A program made the position numbers and the translations under genes. A stretch of 64,000 bases of DNA from Primulina eburnea (lineage: Eukaryota; Streptophyta; Magnoliopsida; Lamiales; Gesneriaceae), in contig NC_133104.1 of assembly GCF_022965805.1 (NCBI RefSeq), positions 40,964,682-41,028,681 of the forward strand, written 5' to 3'. The notes beneath the pieces were generated by a model. It made no database searches. It was not told the origin of the DNA and saw nothing but the letters and a program-made list of their open reading frames with translations. Shown here one piece after another: positions 54,401 to 64,000 of this stretch (positions within the stretch are counted from its first letter, which is position 1; each line of letters opens with the position of its first letter).

Positions 54401-57095
54401 GTATTTTTTAGCAGTCCAAAGCCTTCCAGTAGCTCCAAAGATGGTTTCCTTTTATTCATCACCCAATTACACCACAGAACGTCCACAGAGAGCTCCACAA
54501 ATAAGGTAAAAGGGGAAATAAACTCTTTTTCATTTTATTTGGAATATAACAAAGCTACAACCAGCCTATAAGTGAAGTGGTGAGTTCGAAGGAAAGTCTT
54601 AGACCACCCAGTTAAACACAACCCAAACAGAAGAGTCAAATAGTGATGTAAAACCAGCTGTTGCTAAGTAATGAAAAAAATGAAACAGAGATCATATCCA
54701 TCCCCCATAAATATTTAATTCATTTCAAATAGATTAATTGGATTACTAGCAATTAAAAACAAGAATTTTGAAGATAGTTAATGTCAAAGTATGACTTTCA
54801 AATTCATTTAAAAATAATAAAATTTTGGCTCCCTTCAAGATTCAAAGATATACTAATACACATATACAAAGACAAAGGAACCTCGGCTCACTAAATTTGT
54901 ATAGAAGCCAAGAAGAATCAAGCAAGTGATTGCAGCAGTAGCAAAGAAAGGAAAGAAAAGTAGATATATGGAGTAGATAAGTACTTTGTATAGGCGATAA
55001 TATTGCTCTGCCTGTTTCCTACTTTTTCTAACCAAAACTCGAGAATCAGGGCCCATTCCACTGCAAGATGAGAAAATAATTAGTCAACCCATCTGAAAAC
55101 TCCTACAAATCTACAAAACATTCAGAATGAAAATAAACACAAGTGAAGAAATTTGATATTCAAAGCATTTACAGGTAGTGGAGGTTCGTATACTAAAAAA
55201 TGACAAGCTCCAAGCTTATTTGAACAAAGGAGATTCTAACTCCGTGAGCCCCTGAATACCAAGCAAAAACTGAAAAGTATTTGGACTTTATTAATACTTT
55301 TTGGCAAATCCCACCATGAAAACCAGAGTCCCGTGCACATCCACATTAGCCTATCAGAGGTAAAACATATGACCAGAAAATCACCTTCTAGTCCTAGATT
55401 TAAAAATCAAAGGCCTCAGGCCAAATATCATTATCATTGCGAGAAATGCTTATTACACATAACATTTCTTAAAGATACATTTGGGAAAAAGGCAAGGTGA
55501 TACACATATTTAGTATCAATCCATAGGAGTCAGATGATGAAAGTCAACCTGTATACAACTCCAATGTTTGGAGTCAAAATCTGAATCTTCTGCACCTACA
55601 AACGTAAATAAACTCTCAGAAACCAAGGACATCACATTCAACATAACTAACTTCAAATAAAAAAAACAAGGAAAAATGTGAGACAATGAAAAAAATTGTG
55701 CCAGAAGCACTGCAATAATAACGGTAGAAAAAATAATACATGCTTCAAGTAAAAAATGTGGATCAGTATGTTTCATAGGACAAAGTAGCATGAAAAACAT
55801 TGTTTCTGGTGCAACAAAAAAGTTCACGATAGTGACTATGACCCCAAGAGTAGGCACTTGGTTTATGCAAGAGATGATCGTTAGAAGGTTAAACATCCAA
55901 ATGACCATGTGCTCACCTTGAACCACCAAACTCTACGAGTAGAAAACAAGGTCAACAAGGAGAGAATGGGAAAAAATTACTGACAACAGGTTCAGCGGGT
56001 GACTAAATGTACCAAGACATGCATTAGAAAGTAATTTGGCATATATAACAAGGAGGATGGGATCGATTCGTTAGGTTTAAGAGAGAGTAAACTAATTAAA
56101 ACAGATAATCCATCTTAACTCTTCCTGAATACAACTGAAAAAGTTCTCAAAGTTCCGAGAATTAAAACTTGAATCCTGTGATAGTGTCCATCTACACTCT
56201 ACCAGAATACAACTGAAACAGAACTCAAAGTTCCAAGTATTAAAACTTGAATCCCATTATTATGACTAAGATACTTACAGATGTCTCATCAACCAAAATT
56301 GAAGGTAATTTCTTCTCTGTTGCAATAACAACACCATTAGCAGCTGCAACCACCGAAACACAAGAATAATGAGACTTTGTAGCAAATGTTCTCCTCTCTA
56401 TTGTGCAGGTCGCAGGTTACTTAAAGAATGATGGAAATAGGGCAAAATATTCCCCACAAGCACCATAATAACGCCCTTTCTGTTGAATTCAGGATAGAGA
56501 TCCTGATAAGTTTCCTCATCAAATTAATCATAAGCAACCCTTTAAATAATAAACTTGCAGCTTTGAGCAGAATTTAGCCTATTAAAATGCAAAATCTTAA
56601 AGCTTAAACTTAAGAAACCCAAACCCTTTAAATAATAAGCTTGAAGTTTTGAGCTGAATTTAGCCTATAAAAATGCAAAATCTTAAAGCTTAAACTTAAG
56701 AAACCCAAACTCATGTCTTTAGCATTTTCTCATGTTCGTAATAACATATATTGCTTTCTCAACTTATGAATGCCATACCCATCCAACATTTCACTTCACC
56801 CTCTTAAACTAATGAGGATCCTAATTTGTTGAACTTAATTATATAAATACTGTGCAATTATATCAATAACGTGAAGGGATAAAATTCAAATTTACCTTTA
56901 ATTCCTAAAGATGTTTGACCAGATCCGACAGCAGTCAATGCATGTTCAATCTGAACGAGTTTTCCTGAAGGGCTGCACAACGATTGGGAAATAAGAACAC
57001 TTAAGCTATACATATTAACTTAAAACAAACATCCATCAAGCCATTAGTGCATACCTGAAAGTAGTGAGAGAAAAGGAATACTGGCTATCGCCCAT
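51484..57095 (-). CDS. PAB1: 20S proteasome subunit alpha type-2 (11 exons)
   Basis: Structural subunit of the outer alpha ring of the 20S core in cytosol and nucleus. Eleven exons on the minus strand: 57095-57055, 56972-56896, 56343-56279, 55595-55549, 55060-54985, 54257-54190, 53223-53154, 52338-52253, 52013-51951, 51691-51626, 51532-51484; sum 708 nt, 235 aa, the size of plant PAB. Key segments: [19 protein letters not shown] (the alpha-type N-terminal gate sequence with [13 protein letters not shown]), [88 protein letters not shown] end. All phases join. Intron 2 has an 86-bp tandem duplication (56538-56709) and intron 3 a diverged one of about 78 bp (56124-56260). Confidence 0.96.
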
Positions 57096-57871
57096 GATTT
57101 CTTGATTTAAACTTTAATATTCGAATAAATAGCTGCAGCATAAACAAAACAAACATAAGTTCATATTGACTATTCCAACAGACAATATTCACATAAATTT
57201 AAAAAAAAAATTGAACTTTCGAAGGCTGACTTAAAGATTTATCGAGACTCTTGAAAAAAACTAGGTCCTAAGACTCAAAATCGATAATTAGCCTCTGAAA
57301 TGGATACAGAAATAAGTCGAATGATTTACTTTTCATCCAAAATTATGTCTGAATACCCTCTAAGCCCTAAGGACCTAACCAAATGGAAATCTGGTAAAGA
57401 CCGACGAGGATTAAAACCCAAAGTTAAATATATATTTTTTCCTTGATAACCACTAATCCTAAAAAACACTGAAAGATCAGTGATTAAGTTCTTATGATCA
57501 ATGCAAAATACTGAAGATCAAGGGGACAAAATCATACGAAAGATTGAAATGCTGCTGCCAAAATGGCTTACAATTTTGCAGAGTAAAACTACGGAGGATG
57601 AGTTTTTGAGACAGTTTTCTTGGGCAAGAAGAACAAACAAATGCTTGATTAAGCCCATGATGTTGGCCACAAACAATAATGGACCTATTCTATTGAGTAC
57701 AATTTGTTATTCTTTTGGGCCTGATTGATTCCACCAGTTATTCTGTATTATATAAGTTAAATTTTATATTTTTAATATTAAAGAATAATACTTTATAACT
57801 ATTTATAGAATATAAATTTTATTTAATTGCATTGGCGTGAAGTTTTTCTAGATAAATAAGATTATACAATT
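57096..57871. other. Spacer upstream of the proteasome gene
   Basis: Promoter side of the minus-strand gene. The plus-strand ORF at 57501-57728 (75 codons) matches no family that I know. Confidence 0.4.
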
Positions 57872-58042
57872 CAAGTGAGACCGTCTCACAGATTTTAATC
57901 TGTGAGACGGGTCAACCATATCTATATTCACAATAAAAACTAATACTGTTAGCATAAGAAGTAATACTTTTCATGAATGATCCAAATAAGAGATCCATCT
58001 CACAAATACGACCCGTGAAACCGTCTTACACAAGTTTTTGTC
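57872..58042 (-). mobile_element. Mutator-type MITE, copy 14
   Basis: 171 bp, reverse orientation, CAAGTGAGACCGTCTCACAG to CACAAGTTTTTGTC. Flanks ATACAATT on both sides (57864-57871 and 58043-58050), 8 bases exact. The outer few bases of the left end are missing. Confidence 0.85.
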
Positions 58043-58873
58043 ATACAATTAATTTTGTATGTGGAGTAATAATGACGACTCTTTAGGAAATTATTGTTAA
58101 CAAACTCTGATGAACTACTGAGAGATTAAATATCACCGTCAATTTTTTTCCTTAAAATGAGGAATAAATTATTATTTTTGAAATCGTCAGCATCGATTCA
58201 CAAATCCTTCAAATTATTCATATAAAATGAACTTGTGTTTGAAAGATAAAAAAAACATTATTAAAAATGATAGCAATTTGTAGTTAGTCCCCATCGCGGT
58301 CGTTCACCGGTCACAACATTTTTCTGCTTCTTCAACTCGAAATTTATTTTTGAAAAATCCAACGGCCAGAATTAAGGGTGACGGACCTCTGTCAAATTTT
58401 GACCAATACTAGCAAAATTTCAGCTATCTACAAAATATGAACATATTAGAACAGACCCAGATTGAAAAAGGTATAGACTTTTGGCATCGCGTTAGCAGGT
58501 TTCATCAACAAATAAATCTTCCACAAGGGAATTATCTAGTTTCCAGTCATTACTCATTAATGGCTTAAATTTCATGTTTTGTATATATGATCATCCACTC
58601 TCAATAGACAGGTAGTATCGATCTAGACCCCATTATACTAACTTCACAGGCATGAGAACTGTTATAAATATGAAATGAATGCATAAATGGCAGGGACTTC
58701 AACCAGAACTTCACATAGTGGAAGATATGGTCTAGCCGATGATGCTCAGCCACGAACATGGCAAGGAACAACAATAGCGCTGAATGGTTTAGTCACCGTC
58801 CAAGGTAAAAGAATGCCTAGAGGTGATAAATATATTTGGATTTACAGATATAATGCAGAATTCAAAATACGAA
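58043..58873. other. Spacer, nothing recognised
   Basis: Non-coding. The ORF at 58687-58887 overlaps the 3' end of the methyltransferase gene on the other strand and shows no motif. Confidence 0.4.
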
Positions 58874-60899
58874 CTAACAGTGTATAAATGATACATCCAC
58901 TCTCATCTTTTTGACAACAAAACGAGTACCGGAGCTGAGGGTCGGTTTAACATTTTGGAGATTGCAGCACGTCCAATTGTTTGCAGGCAATCTAGAAGCA
59001 AAAGACTGAACAGCGTTCAACTCCTCCCTACAAAATAATGGAATCATATTTTAGAAGACGAATAATCATTATAATAAAATCCAAGAAATTGTGAACATAT
59101 TGTTACCTTCCACCAGAATGTCCCACATAGACCACTAAACTAATGAGGCCTCCAGGTGCAAGTATTTTTTCTGCGGCTTCTAATGCAAGGAGCGTCGTTT
59201 CTGACTGGGTTTTAATCCTTTTGTCTCCTCCTGGAAGGTAACCCAAGTTGAATGCAACTAACCTAAAGAGCAAGGTAAAATCACAGTCAAATTGATGTCC
59301 ACATCATTCAAATTTTTTCATCACGAAGTTGTAAAAATACCTCACTGAGACACCCTGGGGAACAATTTCTTCCATTTTGGTATGGCAAAGGGCATACAGT
59401 TCTACAAGGTCTCTCTGCATTGCCACAAAAATATCTCAAACTGGGTTTCTTAAGAGAGACCAAAGAGTAAAGATAAAACCAAACATCTACTAAATACCAA
59501 AACAGATTGTCAGAGCTAGCTCACACATAGCATCGATTTTTTAACAAACGTGAAAAGAAAATAAATGAGTTTGCGACTTCTTTGCACAACAAATTCAAGG
59601 AACGAAACTTGGCAGAGGGCTAACAATGGTTTTTGCTCTGTCCCTGCCAAACTTTCTGAGCAATATACACAAGAAACCACTCCAAATTACCAGCTGACAA
59701 TATCCCTATTTTGTTTTGTAAGATAAACGACCAGCCAAGACAAACTAATTTGCCCAGTCGTTCAAACAAAAATTTTTCCTCACTCATGGAATGGATTGGG
59801 CACTTCCAAGTTGTTGACAACTTGACATTAATACACATAAAACACATGATATAACATATCACAACCATAGAACACCGGCAAAAATCACATGTTCCCACAC
59901 AATAACATTGCATATAGTTCAACTATAACCCACACCAGTTCTAAGCTGCATTTCCTAAGTCGAGCCAAACCATTGTTCATTATCAACAACTATTGACTTG
60001 GACCAGAATGCCATAAAAAAATTAATCGCTACAAAATGGCAGTCATCATGTACCAATCGTTTAGGGATCAATAGTGGGCTTATCATCAAATACACAAACA
60101 CAAAATAACCTCATCAGGGCTGACGGACTGATCCAACAAAGAAGAAGTGTTTTCCAAAGCATTTTTTTGAAGGTCCATTGCATAAACACGACCTCTGTGC
60201 GTTCTATCACCAATCAATTTTAGCAAAGCTAAAGTATCAAATCCATTGCCACAGGTGGCATCTACAACCACATCTCCTTTTCGAACTACATTCTTCCATA
60301 TCCTAATATAAGAAAAACCATCAAATTCAGTATCAGGTAATAAGAAAGATAGTATAATTAGCAAAAAAAATCCTAGCTCCAATGCTTCCCACATTATTTT
60401 TTAGCCAAATTCAAGTAAACAAATTATTCTGTTCTAACTAAGATCGTGATTTGGCTAGTATATTTGGGCCCCTAGCTCTTATTCAACCGGAGAATCAATA
60501 AACACCTACAAGTGAGCAACTTCAGTGGCCCTCTTCTTGCCGAATATGTATCCAGTCACAACATCTTCTAATCCTGAATTATGAGCGAAAAACTGCCAAA
60601 AATTAGAACAAGAAACCTAGAAATTAAGCACAAATCCTTCAATGCCAACAAGGAGAACCTGAATGGAAGGAATCACGGGGTTGGGGAATTGAAGCGTGAA
60701 AGTTATCCTTGGGTGTGGCAACGTAGTCTTGTGCAATGGAATTCGTAAACATGGAAACTTTCCTAGCTTTTTGCTGTAATTTGGAAGAAAAATTCGGTGA
60801 AGGGGTGGAGAAGAAGAATCTGAGGCAGTTCTGTAATTTAATGAATCTTTCAGGCAGTGATGAAAGCATGGAATTTGGGTACGCTCCATTGGAAACCAT
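58874..60899 (-). CDS. YtqB/MnmM-type SAM-dependent methyltransferase (6 exons)
   Basis: Product of 293 aa. Exons on the minus strand: 60899-60659, 60573-60510, 60302-60110, 59414-59341, 59262-59107, 59027-58874 (882 nt, phases join). The first about 80 residues are Ser/Arg/Lys-rich with few acids ([19 protein letters not shown]), fitting an organelle transit peptide. The rest is a Rossmann methyltransferase: [18 protein letters not shown] (SAM-binding motif I), [32 protein letters not shown] and [23 protein letters not shown] and GHxGG are marks of the bacterial YtqB family (Pfam rRNA_methylase). YtqB/MnmM is reported to methylate the wobble uridine of tRNA; a plastid or mitochondrial tRNA is a reasonable but untested substrate. 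The ATG at 60899 is in frame with the domain; 60913 is in another frame. Confidence 0.88.
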
Positions 60900-61775
60900 A
60901 CTTCCGTCTTCAAAATGAGAGTATTACGTAATGGAAACCGAAATGAAAATACGAACCTCAGAAATTAGATTAATATGTATGATTAAACATACGGTGAGTT
61001 TATTCAAGGCTATATTTATATTTAAAAAATATTTGTTAATAAATCGAGAAAGTAGGTCTCTTGAGACGATCTCACGAATCTTTATATGTGAGACTGGTTA
61101 ACCCTACCTAATAAAAAGTAATACTCTTGGCATAAAAAATAATGTTTTTTCATGGATGACTCAAATAAGATATCTATCTCACAAAATACGACACATGAGA
61201 CCATCTCACACAAAATTTTGTCTAAATTGAGATGTATGCTTGTGAAAAATGAATCGAGTTCAAGATGTGTTTTGTGAATATAAATTTTTGTGGCATTGAG
61301 AAATTGATCACCACCTAACCTAATACAAATTTTCTAGCATGTATTAATGTATTTGATTATAACTAATTTGATTTATAGTCAAATATAAATAATATTATAA
61401 TGATAGGAATTAATAAAAAAATAATTTATAAATGTTAATTTTATAATAAGTCAGTGAGATATATATAAGTTTTAGTTATCTAACGCATTATCATGGACAA
61501 ACGAGAAAACATCGATCAGGTTAAATGGTTCAGCTTAACAAAACATTGAAGCATAATTTGCTACAAATATGGTGCCATTTGAAGCAGCGATAACTATGCA
61601 AAAACAGATTTTCTTATTCATCTTGAGTCATGGTAGTAGCGATGATTATTAAAATTGTAACCACCATTTCCACAAAACTAGCTCTTACAACATTAATCTC
61701 CACACGACCTGGTGAAAATCAGGTATGACTACAACGAAAGACAGGACAAAAAAAACCAACACAACAACTAGCCAC
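60900..61775. other. Spacer between the methyltransferase and PGK genes
   Basis: Contains MITE copy 15. The rest is AT-rich, with the 3' UTR of PGK near 61550-61775. Confidence 0.5.
61050..61223 (-). mobile_element. Mutator-type MITE, copy 15
   Basis: 174 bp, reverse orientation, AAGTAGGTCTCTTGAGACG to CACACAAAATTTTGTCT. Flanks AAATCGAGA and AAATTGAGA match at 8 of 9. It lies about 150 bp upstream of the methyltransferase start. Confidence 0.82.
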
Positions 61776-63878
61776 TTAAGCTTCATTGAGGGCGAGGACT
61801 CCCGGAAGCATTTTCCCCTCGAGAAGTTCCAAGCTGGCACCTCCTCCGGTCGAAATATGGCTCATCTTGTCTGCAAGACCAACCTTCTCGACTGCAGCAA
61901 CAGAGTCGCCTCCTCCGATGATCGTGGTCACTCCCTTTCCACTGAGTTCTGCTAGTTTCTTGGCAATAGCCTGGAAAAGAAAATCAGGAGCACCAGATAG
62001 ATACCAAAAGCAGTGATTTTGTAGCCGGACGATAGACGACGACAAGGACATCAAAGAAAAATTGGGTGTTGACTCAGAACCAGATAAAGTACAACTCGAT
62101 TTAAAACTGTATGTTAACATCGCAGGTTATTTTGGTCAATTAACAGACCCAGCTTATTAGGAAAGGTTCTAAAATTTTTCAGGCAATCCTATCAGGCCCA
62201 AAACAATTTTTTTACATTCTCTCAAAATATTTTTATAGTTCAGTATGACTGAAAAAAATACCAAGTCTATATTTCTTCATTTCTTTTCAATTTCAAAATA
62301 AAATATATAAAAATAAACCAGAGAGTCCAAAGCCAGACAGATTTATAACATGATGGGCTAATTTGAAACCTACGCAATAGAGAATCCAGCTATAACCTGA
62401 TTTATCGGGGGGACACCCTTGAACAAAATCCACAATATAGTGTTGTTTATCACTCAAATAGAAATTTCAAGTCATACCTCTGTTCCAGCAGCAAATTTGT
62501 CAAACTCAAACACACCCATAGGTCCATTCCAGATTATTGTCTTGGTGGTATCTAGAGCTTCACCAAACGATTTGATACTATCAGGTCCGATATCCAAGCC
62601 CATCCAACCATCAGGGATTCCAGATGCCGGAACAACCTTAAAAGAAACAAAAAAAAGTACAATTTTATTCCTCGAGGATATTGGTACAAATGCTCTTCAA
62701 CTGCAACCATTTTCAATGTTAACCACCAGAGCATGGTAAACAATCGAAATGTAAGATAATGCAATGACCGCTTTGATGGTAATTTGTGTCAGTGAAATAC
62801 AGAACTATCCAAATGCAAATAAAATTAAATTCACCTGCTACACAAAAACTGCCTACCTTGCAGTTAGCATCAGCAGCGAACTTGTCAGCAACAACCACAT
62901 CAGAAGGTAGCAGGATAGAAACCCCCTTTGCCTTAGCCTTCTCCAAAAGTGAAGTAGCCAGATCAAGCTTGTCTTCCTCTACAAGTGAGGACCCCACAGC
63001 ATATCCTTGAGCTTTGTAGAAGGTAAAGATCATTCCTCCACCCAGTAAAAGAATGTCCACCTTTTGTAACAGTGACTCTATAACACTGATTTTGGTGGAT
63101 ACCTTTGAGCCGCCAACAATTGCAGCAAAAGGCTTCTTGGGGTTGGTCACAGCCCCAACTAGATAGTCAAGCTCCTGAAAACAAAATCAAGAATATAATG
63201 GCTAATGCTCGTACCATTTTAAAATAAGAATCACCAACAATTATGAGAAGGAAATGTTGCTTCTTAACCTGAATAGAAGTCAAAGCATAAAATTACTAAA
63301 CAATTTTGTATTCGACAGTAGACAACATCACACTGTTTAAAGAGACTATATTGAAAGATAAACATTGAAATCAATGGCTCTACGCCTCGACCAAAATATG
63401 GACGACAGCTTCAATACATCTAAATAGAAAGTTCAAATGACACAAACCTTCTGCATAAGGAATCCGGCAACAGAAGGTTCCAAATACTTGGCCACTCCCT
63501 CTGTTGAAGCGTGGGCTCTATGAGCAGTTCCAAATGCATCATTAACATACAAATCTGCTAGTGACGCAAGCTTCTTTGCAAACTCGGGATCATTCTTTTC
63601 TTCTTCTTTGTGAAACCTGACATTCTCCAGAAGAAGAACACCTCCCTCAGGCAACCCCGCTACCAACTTCTGAACTTCTTCACCAACACAGTCATTAGCC
63701 ATCTTGACCTGGAAATATTTTAGAAAAATCAGATAAGATAATCAAAAAACAACTTTGCACAAGAGATAGATCGCCTTTTAAAACTTAAGGACCAACATAC
63801 CTCGACTCCAAGAAGTTCAGAGAGTCTAGGAACAAGAGGCTTCAAACTGTACTTTGGAGTCACGCCTTTCGGGCGTCC
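61776..63878 (-). CDS. PGK: Phosphoglycerate kinase, 3' part (partial)
   Basis: Transfers phosphate from 1,3-bisphosphoglycerate to ADP in glycolysis, or the reverse in the Calvin cycle. Five exons are inside the window (minus strand): 63878-63801, 63708-63448, 63174-62857, 62636-62478, 61970-61776, giving the last 336 of about 400 residues. Signatures: [100 protein letters not shown], and the nucleotide-binding [15 protein letters not shown] with [17 protein letters not shown]. The end PGVLALNEA lacks an extension. The N-terminus is beyond 64000, so a transit peptide cannot be seen and cytosolic or plastid location is open. Confidence 0.95.
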
Positions 63879-64000
63879 CTGAAACCCATGTTATTGTTAT
63901 TAATCACTTCTTATCATAAAAGCATCTCTATACAATAGTTTCTAACATCAACACATTGCACATTTTATCATCGGGAGAACCTTCAACTTTCCTTCCATCT

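Noticed and set aside
57501..57728. Plus-strand ORF of 75 codons
   Set aside because: No recognisable domain; the position and composition do not support a gene.

Overview
This is a plant nuclear window, from a eudicot by its gene content. Evidence: spliced genes with GT-AG introns, an R2R3-MYB, a SAUR, CYP96A cytochromes P450, an eleven-exon proteasome alpha-2 gene, AT-rich spacers with long microsatellites, and many plant transposon families. The repeat landscape would fit a lamiid, but the species cannot be proven from the sequence.

Layout. 0.2-2.6 kb (-): coiled-coil gene of the At4g15545 type, 9 exons. 2.9 kb: a SINE with a 15-bp target duplication. 4.0-6.7 kb (-): TPR/acidic-tail gene, 3 exons. 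7.7-19.1 kb: one complete, apparently very young Ty3/gypsy retrotransposon of the Tat lineage (11,335 bp, two 774-bp LTRs with no difference seen, TSD GGCTT). Its gag-pol is on the minus strand and is intact. Between pol and the 3' LTR it carries an intact three-exon gene in antisense with its own TATA box, and a 14-copy 68-bp tandem array. 21-26.8 kb (+): tandem CYP96A pair, the first intact, the second broken by a 1-bp insertion. 29.7 kb (+): single-exon membrane protein of unknown function. 36.2 kb (+): SAUR. 47.3-49.3 kb (+): R2R3-MYB, nearest to subgroup 3. 51.5-57.1 kb (-): 20S proteasome alpha-2. 58.9-60.9 kb (-): YtqB/MnmM-type methyltransferase. 61.8-64 kb (-): 3' part of phosphoglycerate kinase, which runs off the window.

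The spacers are dominated by one short inverted-repeat element of about 180 bp with GAGACGGTCTCAC-like ends. I count 15 insertions. Several have 9-bp target duplications, which points to a Mutator-type MITE. Copies of it have served as landing sites for other elements: an internally deleted hAT element, two different Tourist/Harbinger MITEs inserted at the same trinucleotide of the element, and a solo LTR. One copy is an inverted dimer that appears to have inserted as a unit.

The host genes are mostly housekeeping (proteasome, PGK, tRNA/rRNA methyltransferase, TPR co-chaperone-like) or plant-specific regulators and wax enzymes. They form no operon-like unit. The most interesting material is the Tat element with its antisense gene and the nested-MITE history between 31 and 39 kb.
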